Part shown: positions 1-8,032 of the stretch, one piece after another
How the letters are laid out: each line of letters begins with the position of its first letter
Position numbering within the stretch: position 1 is the first letter of the stretch
Source of the DNA: CALBZH01 sp964538515
GTDB lineage: Bacteria > Desulfobacterota > Syntrophobacteria > Syntrophobacterales > Syntrophobacteraceae
Direction of reading: 5' to 3'
NCBI GenBank assembly: GCA_964538515.1
Contig: CAZIEW010000007.1
Coordinates: forward strand, 32,101-96,100
Length of the DNA stretch: 64,000 bases
The notes under the pieces: model-generated
What the model saw: only the letters and a program-made list of their open reading frames with translations
Told to the model about the DNA's origin: nothing
Databases searched by the model: none
Program-made: the position numbers and the translations under genes

Positions 1-512
1 TGAGCGATGACACAACGTTTTTAAGGATTGCCCAGGAACTGCTGGCCCTTCAGCCGGACGGGATTCTGATTGTCGCCAATTCCATGGATTCCGCCTTGCT
101 GTGCCAGCAAATCCGCAAGCTGGACACAAAGATCGAGATCACCCTGGCCGACTGGGGAGCGACCGAGCGCTTGTTGGAGATGGGTGGCAAGGCGGTCGAG
201 GGGGTTACGGTTGTGCAGACATTCGATCGCCACAGCACTGCGCCCCGCTACCTGGCTTTTCGTGAAACCTACTTGGAGCGTTTTCACAGGGAGCCGGGCT
301 TCGCCGGCGTGTACACGTATGACGCCGTCAACGTGGTCTTGGAAGGCATCGCGAATCGAGAGCATGGCCGCAGTCTCAAAGAGAGCGTGCTGGCCATCCG
401 CCAGTTCGAAGGCCTCCAGAGCCGTTTCAGCTTTGATGACTTTGGCGATGTGAAGCGTCCGCATGCCTCCATCAGCACCGTCCGCAACGGACAGTTTGTG
501 GTCCTGGAGTGA
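1..512 (+). CDS. periplasmic substrate-binding protein, LivJ/Peripla_BP_6 type (5' truncated)
   Basis: The gene enters the window already open (frame set by base 3) and ends with TGA at 510-512, leaving about 169 C-terminal residues. The visible part fits the second lobe and hinge of a branched-chain amino acid-type periplasmic binding protein: alternating beta/alpha segments, a YDAV segment where these proteins carry a conserved YDA motif, and a closing stretch resembling the usual repeat of a ligand-lobe strand (FGDVKRP...NGQFVVLE). The next gene, a membrane histidine kinase, starts 4 bases after the stop, so the binding protein is more likely the ligand-sensing partner of that kinase than part of a transporter; no permease or ATPase follows. 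The N-terminus and any signal peptide lie outside the window. Confidence 0.75.
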   Translation, partial: SDDTTFLRIAQELLALQPDGILIVANSMDSALLCQQIRKLDTKIEITLADWGATERLLEMGGKAVEGVTVVQTFDRHSTAPRYLAFRETYLERFHREPGFAGVYTYDAVNVVLEGIANREHGRSLKESVLAIRQFEGLQSRFSFDDFGDVKRPHASISTVRNGQFVVLE

Positions 513-516
513 AACA

Positions 517-3500
517 ATGTCCCGCCCCATCCCCTTGCATCGATGGCTCGCCCTGCAATTCGGACTGGTCGCCACCGTCCCCCTGGTGACTGTGGCTGCC
601 CTGGTCTGGATATCCTTATTGCCTCAAATGCGTGAGGACATCTTCGTACGCAACCAAATCCTCGCCCGAGCGATCTCGGGTCGGGTGTCCACCCACCTGC
701 ATGGCGCGGAGCTGGAGCTGCGGGCCATGGCCGACTATATCGAGCGCGTAGGGAGCAAGCCGGCCGAGTTTTGGTTCGATCTTCTGGATGTGCACGCCGG
801 AACGGGTGCCTTGTTTGAGGCGATCTACATCGCGGATCAACAGGACGAGGCCTATTCGGTCGGGTTGCCTCTGTCGAGACGGGCCAGGCGTCAGGATCTC
901 CTGGGGTTGGATCTTTCCCGTCGCGAGTTTCTTCGGAAAGCCAGAAGCAGCGGACACGATGTCTGGTCGGAGACATTCCTCTCCACGGTAAGCAGCCGCC
1001 TTGCGGTGGCCCTTGCCATCCCGAGAGCCGAGCTGGTGGTGATCGGAGAGATCACCGTTGACCGGCTATCGGAGTTCATCCGTCACCTGGCGGTGGAGAC
1101 CGGTCTGGTGATCATGATCATCGACCGTCAGGAGCGCATCATCGCCGATTCAAGACAAGGCATCGGCGGTCAAGGGGTCAACCCCGAAATCCATTCCCTG
1201 CTGCACAAGCAGGGGCCCGGAGAGAACGGTTCTTCCAGGTTCGAAATGGATGGCAGATCCTTCATGGGAACCATGGTTCCCGTCGAGCAAATCGGCTGGC
1301 AGGTGCTCGTCGCTCAGACGAGCGAAGAGGCCCTGCGCCCCATCACGACCACCCTGCGCCTGGTCGCGGGAGGTCTGGGACTCTCGCTCCTTCTGGCATT
1401 CGCGGCTGGATGGCTCCAATCCCGCGGCGTTGTTTGGCACTTCGGACGGTATGCCGAACAGGCGCGGGCTATCGCCAACGGGTATTACGATGTGTCCTGG
1501 CCCGAATCGAGGACACAGGAATTCGCGGCCTTGGCCGAAGACCTTCAACGAATGTCGCACGCCATCCGGGAGCGCGAAGCCCAGCGGAATCAAGCGGTAG
1601 AGGCCCTGCGCCTCAGCGAGAGCAACCTCCGGATCACGCTGGATTCGATCGGAGATGCCGTCATCGCCACGAGCACTGCGGGAATGATCACGCGGATGAA
1701 TCCGATCGCCGCAAGCCTTACCGGCTGGAGCGTTGAAGAAGCGACGGACCGGCCCCTATCCGAAGTCTTTCGGATCATCAATGCCCTCACCCGTGCACCC
1801 GCCGAAAACCCCGTCGACAAGGTCCTGGCCCAGGGCAAGATCGTCGGCCTGGCCAACCACACCGTGCTGATTTCGAGGAATGGCACGGAGTACCAAATCG
1901 CAGACAGCGGCGCACCCATTCGCCGACCCAGTGGGGAGATCGAGGGCGTGGTCCTGGTCTTCCGGGACGTCACTCTCGAATATGAGCAAGCCCGACGCAT
2001 CCAAGAAAGCGAGCAACTGCTGAAGAGCATCACGGCCAACATCCCCGGTGCGGTCTATCGCTTCCATGCGACCGGAGACCATCAGTACGGCAATACCTAT
2101 GTGAGCGAAAAGGCCGCTGCGATTTTTGGCCTGGAAGGACGACCCGAGGATTTTTTCAACTTGTTCGTCGCGGGCATCCCCGATTCCGAGATCGACGCGT
2201 TCATGCTGTCGATTCGTGAGGCAGTCGAACGACTGGAGCCCTGGCAGTATGAAGGGCAATTCATCAAGCCCAACGGGAGCAGAATCTGGTTCCAAGGCAG
2301 CTCCACTCCGCACCGGGAGGGCGATGAAATCGTGTTCGACGGGTTCTTGATGGACATCACCGACCGAAAGCAGGCTGAGCTCGAACTGCGCCAGTTGCGC
2401 AACTACCTGGCGAATATCATTGATTCCATGCCCTCGGTCCTGGTGGGCGTTGACGTGGAAGGGCGCGTCACCCAATGGAACCGTCAGGCGCGCGATACGA
2501 CCGGATTGGACACCGCCGCGGTCCTGGGGAAGCCCTTGGAAATGGTTTATCCCCTGCTTTCGGACAAACTGGCCAGGATCAGAGAAACCATCCGCAGCGG
2601 CGTCGTCCATGTGGAGCAAAAGGTGCCTCGACGCCGAGACGGCGAAACCCACTATGAAGATGTGATCATCTATCCTTTGGTCACGAATGGCGTTGAAGGA
2701 GCGGTGATCCGGGTCGACGACGTGAGCGAGCGCGTTCGGCTGGAAGAGATGATGATCCAGTCGGAAAAGATGCTTTCGGTTGGTGGGCTGGCCGCGGGCA
2801 TGGCTCATGAGATCAACAATCCCCTGGCGGGGCTGCTTCAGACGGCCACGGTGCTGGAAAACCGGCTTTGCGGCGATCTGGAGGCCAACCACCGCGCGGC
2901 CGAAGCGGCCGGCATCTCCATGGCAGCGATCCGGTCTTACTTGGAGGCGCGCGATCTGATCGACCTGCTCGCAAACATCCGGGAGGCCGGCAGCCGCGCG
3001 GCGCGAATCGTCCGCAACATGCTCGAATTCGCCAGAAAGAGCGACCGAGCCTTTTCCAGCCAGAGCTTGAGCGAGGTCCTCGACAGCACCTTGGACCTGG
3101 CGGCAAGCGATTACAACCTCAAGAAGAATTACGATTTCAGGAAGATCGAGGTCGTGCGGCGTTACGCGGAGAATTTGCCCCGGGTTCCATGTGAAAAGTC
3201 CAAGGTTCAGCAGGTGATGCTGAACATCCTGCGAAACGGGGCGGAGGCGATGGTGGAAGGTGGCACCTGGGACGGCCTGCCGCCGCGCTTTATTCTGCGA
3301 ACGAGCATCGAGGGCGACATGGCGCGCATCGACATAGAGGACAATGGCCCCGGGATGGACGAGGCAACTCGAAGACGCGTGTTCGAGCCTTTCTTCACCA
3401 CGAAGTCGGTCGATCGCGGGACGGGGCTCGGCTTGTCCGTTTCGTATTTCATCATCACCGAAGACCACCAGGGAACCCTCTCCGTCTCCTCCGCCGTCGG

Positions 3501-3555
3501 CAAGGGAACGACGTTCACCATTCGCCTGCCCTTGCAGGGAAGGGAGCGCACGTGA
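517..3555 (+). CDS. membrane-bound multi-PAS sensor histidine kinase
   Basis: A 1012-residue transmitter. TM1 is at about residues 10-35, followed by a periplasmic sensor of roughly 240 residues, TM2 at about 278-302 and a HAMP-like linker. Three PAS-type domains follow (about 370-490, 500-620, 628-745). The phosphoacceptor motif is MAHEINNP with His near residue 764. The ATPase domain (about 880-1005) shows DNGPGMDE, FEPFFTTK and GTGLGLS. The ATG at 517 begins a good membrane anchor 4 bases after the preceding stop; an upstream in-frame ATG at 463 would overlap the binding-protein gene heavily and adds no recognisable sequence. It sits between a binding-protein gene and a hybrid response regulator, suggesting ligand sensing through the binding protein and signalling to the next gene. 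The ligand is unknown. Confidence 0.9.
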   Translation: MSRPIPLHRWLALQFGLVATVPLVTVAALVWISLLPQMREDIFVRNQILARAISGRVSTHLHGAELELRAMADYIERVGSKPAEFWFDLLDVHAGTGALFEAIYIADQQDEAYSVGLPLSRRARRQDLLGLDLSRREFLRKARSSGHDVWSETFLSTVSSRLAVALAIPRAELVVIGEITVDRLSEFIRHLAVETGLVIMIIDRQERIIADSRQGIGGQGVNPEIHSLLHKQGPGENGSSRFEMDGRSFMGTMVPVEQIGWQVLVAQTSEEALRPITTTLRLVAGGLGLSLLLAFAAGWLQSRGVVWHFGRYAEQARAIANGYYDVSWPESRTQEFAALAEDLQRMSHAIREREAQRNQAVEALRLSESNLRITLDSIGDAVIATSTAGMITRMNPIAASLTGWSVEEATDRPLSEVFRIINALTRAPAENPVDKVLAQGKIVGLANHTVLISRNGTEYQIADSGAPIRRPSGEIEGVVLVFRDVTLEYEQARRIQESEQLLKSITANIPGAVYRFHATGDHQYGNTYVSEKAAAIFGLEGRPEDFFNLFVAGIPDSEIDAFMLSIREAVERLEPWQYEGQFIKPNGSRIWFQGSSTPHREGDEIVFDGFLMDITDRKQAELELRQLRNYLANIIDSMPSVLVGVDVEGRVTQWNRQARDTTGLDTAAVLGKPLEMVYPLLSDKLARIRETIRSGVVHVEQKVPRRRDGETHYEDVIIYPLVTNGVEGAVIRVDDVSERVRLEEMMIQSEKMLSVGGLAAGMAHEINNPLAGLLQTATVLENRLCGDLEANHRAAEAAGISMAAIRSYLEARDLIDLLANIREAGSRAARIVRNMLEFARKSDRAFSSQSLSEVLDSTLDLAASDYNLKKNYDFRKIEVVRRYAENLPRVPCEKSKVQQVMLNILRNGAEAMVEGGTWDGLPPRFILRTSIEGDMARIDIEDNGPGMDEATRRRVFEPFFTTKSVDRGTGLGLSVSYFIITEDHQGTLSVSSAVGKGTTFTIRLPLQGRERT

Positions 3556-3639
3556 GGCGGGGCCGAGATCCTGAGCGTCGAGGATGACAGACCATCGAAG
3601 TGAATCACGTGCCGGAGACCCGCAAGGAGGACCGTCGCC

Positions 3640-6108
3640 ATGACAACGATCCTGATCATCGACGACGACAAGGCCGTGCTCGACAGCGTGGCGGCCTATC
3701 TCGACGACTGGGGTTGCCGGACGCTCACGGCACGGAGCGGGAGTGAGGGTCTGGAGGTGCTCAAACGCGAGAGAGCCGATCTTGTCCTGGTCGACCTGCG
3801 CATGCCCGAGGTCGACGGCCTTGAAGTGCTGGCCCGGTTGCAGGGGACGTGCCCGGAAACACCGGCCATCGTCGTTTCGGGCACAGGCCTCATCCAGGAT
3901 GCCGTGGACGCCCTGCACCATGGAGCATGGGACTATGTGCTCAAGCCCATTGAAGATTTTCAGGTGCTCACCCACGCCATTGACAACTGCCTTGAACGGG
4001 CTCGTCTGCTTCGTGAAAACCGGGTGTACCAGGAATCCCTGGAGCACATGGTGGCGGAGCGGACCCGGGAGCTGGAGAAGGCCAACGACAACCTGAGTCA
4101 GATCAACGACCGGCTGCGTCGCATCGTCGAAAGCACGCGCGCCCTCGCCTTCTGCACGGAGGTCGAGCAGTTCGGGGCACAGCTGCTCGAGGAGTTCGGA
4201 CTGCACATGCTCGCCACGGGGGGCAGCCTGTATGTCACGGAAAACACCGGGCTGCGCATGATCCACTGCCTGGATCCGGGCCACGCGGCCGCATTCATCC
4301 CGTTTCCTCTGGAAGATGGGTCTGTCTTCAAACTGGTCTTCACGGAGAAAAAGCCCATTCTCATCCCGGACGTATCCCAGCACCCGGGTCTCGCAGGAAG
4401 TGGCTGGGAAGGATACTCGGATGGATCGGTCCTCGTTTTCCCGCTGATGGACGCATCGGTGGAAGTGACCGGAGTCCTCACGCTGCATAGCAAGGTTCCG
4501 GCGCCGTTCGTGGATCAGGACCGCGAAATCGGGATGATCCTGGCTTCCTACAGCTGTGAAGCGCTGCGCGCCGTTCGGGCCACCGAGCATTTGCGTCGAA
4601 GCGAAGAGCAGTTCCGCGGCATTCTGGATTCCATCCAGTTGGGAATCCTGCTGGCCGACGCCGCCACGAACAAGATTCTCTACGCCAACCCGACCGCGGC
4701 GACAATGGCTGGAGCCACCGCACGATCCATTGTTGGACGCAGCCGGAGCCGGCTTCTTGCTGCGGACGAGCCGACGGTTCTCCCGGTGACGGATCCGCCC
4801 CGGTCAAGTGCTCTGTTCGAGGGCCGTCTCACCCCCCTGACCGGCCCGGCGATTCCCATCCTGAGGTCGGTCTCCAGGACCGTGCTGCAAGGGAAAGAGG
4901 CGCTGCTCGACACTTTCACCGACCTTTCGGAGCAGAAGCGGGCCGAAGCCGAAAAAGCCCAGCTGGAGCGTCAGCTGCGCCAGGCCCAGAAGATGGAGGC
5001 GCTCGGGACGCTTGCGGGTGGGATTGCCCATGATTTCAATAACATCTTGAGCGCCGTGCTCGGGTATGCCGAGCTCGGAATCGTTCAGCTCGCCGATCCC
5101 GATCACCCGCTTCACGCCAAGCTCAACGCCATCTACCACGCGGGCCAGCGCGCCAGGGACCTCGTTTCGCAGATTCTTGCGTTCAGCAGGATGCAGGAAA
5201 AGATCCGAGCCCCCCTGACCATCGGCCCCATCATCAAGGAATCGATCCAATTGCTCCGGTCCTCCCTGCCGGCCAACATCGACATTCAAAGCCATATCCG
5301 AACGAACCGGCCCGTTCTGGCCGACGCCACCGAGATTCATCAAGTCGTGATGAACCTTTGCACCAACGCCTACCATGCCATGCAAAGCCAAGGAGGAGAG
5401 CTCCGGATCGATCTCGATGCCATGACGGTGCTCCCGGGCCAATTCCCGCTCAACGAAGACCTGCCCCCCGGAGAGTATGTGAAGATGACCGTGACGGATA
5501 CAGGCATGGGCATCAGTCCCAGCGTCATCGATCGCATCTTCGAGCCCTACTTCACGACCAAGAGCAAGACGCAGGGGACGGGCCTTGGGCTTGCCGTGGT
5601 GCATGGCATCGTCAAGAGCCACCAAGGATTCATCACGGTGAGGAGTCGCGTGGCGGAAGGAACCGAATTCACCGTCTACCTGCCCGTTGCCGTCGAATCG
5701 GAGATGGTCGGCAAGGAGCCCCGGCCCGTCCTTCCGCGGGGGTCCGAACGGGTCCTCCTGGTGGATGATGAGGCCTCGTTGGTCGAAGTCTGGCAGCAGA
5801 TGCTCGAAGCGCTTGGGTATCACGTCACGGGCGTGCTCGGGGGGACCGAGGCCCTGGAGACTTTTCGACGGACGCCTCACGATTTCGACTTGGTGATCAC
5901 CGACTTGAGCATGCCGGGGATTTCCGGCGTCGAGCTGGCCCGGGCCATGAGCTCCATCCGGGCTGACCTGCCGATTGTGCTGTGCACGGGGTTCTCGGAA
6001 TGGTTCGAGAGTGGCAGGAGCAAGCCCATGGGAATCCGCCAAGTCTTGATGAAGCCGTTGACCATGGAGGCGCTGGCCGTCGCTGTACGCGACGTGCTGA
6101 GCCATTGA
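3640..6108 (+). CDS. hybrid receiver-GAF-PAS-histidine kinase-receiver protein
   Basis: An 822-residue soluble signalling protein. The N-terminal receiver (about 1-120) has the acidic DDDK pair and phosphoacceptor Asp52 (VDLRMP). A short coiled coil (about 135-165), a GAF-like domain (about 165-320) and a PAS domain (about 325-430) follow. The kinase core has GGIAHDFNN with His464 and an ATPase domain with DTGMGI and GTGLGLAV. The C-terminal receiver (about 702-820) carries VDDE and Asp755 (TDLSMPG). The start is fixed by an AAGGAGG ribosome site at 3624-3630. It probably takes phosphate from the upstream kinase through its first receiver and processes it internally in a phosphorelay. No DNA-binding output domain is present, so the final output lies elsewhere. 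Confidence 0.9.
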   Translation: MTTILIIDDDKAVLDSVAAYLDDWGCRTLTARSGSEGLEVLKRERADLVLVDLRMPEVDGLEVLARLQGTCPETPAIVVSGTGLIQDAVDALHHGAWDYVLKPIEDFQVLTHAIDNCLERARLLRENRVYQESLEHMVAERTRELEKANDNLSQINDRLRRIVESTRALAFCTEVEQFGAQLLEEFGLHMLATGGSLYVTENTGLRMIHCLDPGHAAAFIPFPLEDGSVFKLVFTEKKPILIPDVSQHPGLAGSGWEGYSDGSVLVFPLMDASVEVTGVLTLHSKVPAPFVDQDREIGMILASYSCEALRAVRATEHLRRSEEQFRGILDSIQLGILLADAATNKILYANPTAATMAGATARSIVGRSRSRLLAADEPTVLPVTDPPRSSALFEGRLTPLTGPAIPILRSVSRTVLQGKEALLDTFTDLSEQKRAEAEKAQLERQLRQAQKMEALGTLAGGIAHDFNNILSAVLGYAELGIVQLADPDHPLHAKLNAIYHAGQRARDLVSQILAFSRMQEKIRAPLTIGPIIKESIQLLRSSLPANIDIQSHIRTNRPVLADATEIHQVVMNLCTNAYHAMQSQGGELRIDLDAMTVLPGQFPLNEDLPPGEYVKMTVTDTGMGISPSVIDRIFEPYFTTKSKTQGTGLGLAVVHGIVKSHQGFITVRSRVAEGTEFTVYLPVAVESEMVGKEPRPVLPRGSERVLLVDDEASLVEVWQQMLEALGYHVTGVLGGTEALETFRRTPHDFDLVITDLSMPGISGVELARAMSSIRADLPIVLCTGFSEWFESGRSKPMGIRQVLMKPLTMEALAVAVRDVLSH

Positions 6109-6143
6109 GCACCTTCGAGAGCCCACCCATCGGGAAATACCTC

Positions 6144-6932
6144 ATGAGTGAAATTGAGATCCTGCACGCGTTCCATTCCATCCCGGAGTCGACGGATCGA
6201 ACCCTGCGGATTTGCCTGCCGGATGACTACCGAAACGCACCGGATCGACGCTTCCCGGTCCTGTACATGCTGGACGGGCAAAACGTCTTCAACCACCCCG
6301 AATCGGCCATCCTTCACACGTGGTGCGCCAACACGACCCTGGATCGGCTCGTCGCCGATGGCCGCATCCAACCCTGGATCATTGTCGCCATCGACCACCT
6401 GGAAGATCGATTCACCGAGTACGTTCCCTGGTGGGAGCCCAGCGTGGGACGGGAAGGACGCGGCTGGCTGTTCGTGGATTTCCTCGTCAACCACCTCAAA
6501 CCGTTTATCGATCGGGACTTCCGCACGCTTCCCGAGCCTCATTGGACCGGCGTGATGGGAGCCAGCCTGGGTGGCCTGATGAGTCTGGTGCTGGGAAAAA
6601 CGCACCCGCACGTTTTCGGGCGGATCGGGGCGGTCTCTCCGACCGTGATGTGGGCAGACGGCGCGATCTTTCGCCTCTGGGACGGTCCGACAGGACGGTG
6701 GTGCAAGATCTATATGGACACGGGCTCCCTCGAGCGGTACTGGTACTACGATGTCTTTTTGGATTACGTGGAGGCCACGGCACGCTTCCATGAGCATTTG
6801 AAGCGGCTCGGCCTGGGAGACCATGAGCTCCGATACGTCGTCGCCCCCGATCATTTTCACAACGAGCAGGCGTGGCAGGCCCGGCTGCCGTCCATCCTGA
6901 GCTGGCTCCTGGAAGCGCCCCAAGGGCTCTGA
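6144..6932 (+). CDS. esterase D-like alpha/beta hydrolase (PF00756 type)
   Basis: A 262-residue cytoplasmic protein without a signal peptide. It has the oxyanion-side motif LYMLDGQN near residue 37, the nucleophile elbow GASLGG with Ser141, and a C-terminal histidine segment DHFHNEQAW (His237/His239) suited to the catalytic triad. These fit the esterase D/enterochelin-esterase-like group, whose members cleave small esters or thioesters. The chosen ATG lies 36 bases after the hybrid-kinase stop; the longer in-frame extension overlaps the kinase gene and looks like shadow sequence. Codon use matches its GC-rich neighbours. The substrate cannot be told from sequence. Its position suggests, but does not prove, co-transcription with the signalling genes. 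Confidence 0.8.
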   Translation: MSEIEILHAFHSIPESTDRTLRICLPDDYRNAPDRRFPVLYMLDGQNVFNHPESAILHTWCANTTLDRLVADGRIQPWIIVAIDHLEDRFTEYVPWWEPSVGREGRGWLFVDFLVNHLKPFIDRDFRTLPEPHWTGVMGASLGGLMSLVLGKTHPHVFGRIGAVSPTVMWADGAIFRLWDGPTGRWCKIYMDTGSLERYWYYDVFLDYVEATARFHEHLKRLGLGDHELRYVVAPDHFHNEQAWQARLPSILSWLLEAPQGL

Positions 6933-7015
6933 ACGCGCTCGAAGGGACAGAAGGCACCCGGGAGAGAGCTCTGCCGGCATGCCGAAGATTAAGAGCCCTC
7001 AAGCACAATGCGGTT

Positions 7016-7804
7016 ATGGTCAACCCGCAGAAGGTCAGACACTCAATGCCCGCCCGCGATCAATTTCGCAGCCTGTTGTTGGCTTTCCTGGAAGACCCCG
7101 GTGTCCTGAAAGCGCTCTTCACGTCCAAGGCGTTTTCAGCGCCCTGCTGCAGACTCTGTGCGGCCCTCAAGGGTCAGCTGCCCCATGTCGAGACGATTCT
7201 GGATGTCGGAGCCAACGTCGGCCAGTTCGCCCTGGCAGCCGCGCGTCATTACCCCGAGGCCACGATCTATTCTTTCGAGCCCCTGCCTGATATATTTGAG
7301 GAGCTAAAGGCGAACACAGCAGACAATCACAAGATCAGACCATTGAATTGGGCCATCGGCAGCTATACTGGAAAGATTTCAATCAATCAAAACTTATATT
7401 CCAGGTTAAGCTCCTGCCTCGAGATCAATGAGACAAATGATAATCCAAGATATTCTGAAAATAAAACAATTCCTGTTACTGTCGATATTTTTAAACTAAA
7501 TGATCTCAAGAACATCATAGCCATCTCAGAACCGGCACTATTAAAACTCGATGTCCAGGGAATGGAAGCAGAAGTGCTTAGAGGAGGAGCTCATCTATTA
7601 TCTCAAATAGACTATATACTTTGTGAGACCGCTATGGTTGAGCTTTATAAGGGGCAGCCACTCTTTAAAGATATCCATGAATTGCTGACACGATTGGGAT
7701 ATGAGCTGGTGGCCCCCTTGTATATAAACAAAGCAAGGAGCGGGAAGATTATCGAGGTGGATGTCTTGTATCAAAGAAGCGGCCATTCGGAGAGCCCCCT
7801 CTGA
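7016..7804 (+). CDS. FkbM-family methyltransferase, compositionally mosaic
   Basis: About 262 residues with the SAM-binding motif DVGANVGQFA near residue 65, an FEPLP segment after strand 2 and the downstream LKLDVQGMEAEVLRG motif that marks FkbM methyltransferases. Such enzymes O-methylate sugars or polyketides; nothing here fixes the substrate. The start is uncertain: ATG 7016 is given, and ATG 7046, with a GAAGG about 11 bases upstream, is equally possible; the longer GC-rich extension overlaps the esterase gene. The first 270 bases are GC-rich like the flanks, but from about 7290 to the stop the gene is conspicuously AT-rich with AT-ending codons (ATA, TTA, AAT), suggesting a recombinant or transferred 3' part. 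Confidence 0.8.
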   Translation: MVNPQKVRHSMPARDQFRSLLLAFLEDPGVLKALFTSKAFSAPCCRLCAALKGQLPHVETILDVGANVGQFALAAARHYPEATIYSFEPLPDIFEELKANTADNHKIRPLNWAIGSYTGKISINQNLYSRLSSCLEINETNDNPRYSENKTIPVTVDIFKLNDLKNIIAISEPALLKLDVQGMEAEVLRGGAHLLSQIDYILCETAMVELYKGQPLFKDIHELLTRLGYELVAPLYINKARSGKIIEVDVLYQRSGHSESPL

Positions 7805-7884
7805 GAAGAGCAGACGTGAACGGAGGAATACCCGGATCTTTGGCGCGGTTCCTATGCCTCTCCGGCGGCTTCCGACCATTGGCC

Positions 7885-7913
7885 TTGACAGCTTGGGGCA
7901 ATTCTAATAGTTA
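7885..7913 (+). promoter_or_regulatory. candidate sigma-70 promoter of the ACIII-cbb3 operon
   Basis: A perfect -35 hexamer TTGACA (7885-7890) is followed after 17 bases by TAGTTA (7908-7913), a moderate -10. It lies about 120 bases before actB in a 228-base gene-free stretch (7805-8032) that holds nothing else recognisable. Assigned by eye only. Confidence 0.4.
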
Positions 7914-8032
7914 TTCTGGGACTCATCCTCAATCAAACGGGTTGTTCTGCTCTTTTTGCCCACTCCTTCCAAAAGCGCGCGGTATCCGGTCCAGACCGGG
8001 TGCAGTTGGACCTCAGCGGAGATCGTTTCAGG

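Noticed and set aside
1756..4590. Very long minus-strand open frame opposite the two kinases
   Set aside because: A GC-rich shadow: its translation has no domain motifs and is full of His, Arg, Gln and Pro, while the plus strand encodes clear kinase domains.
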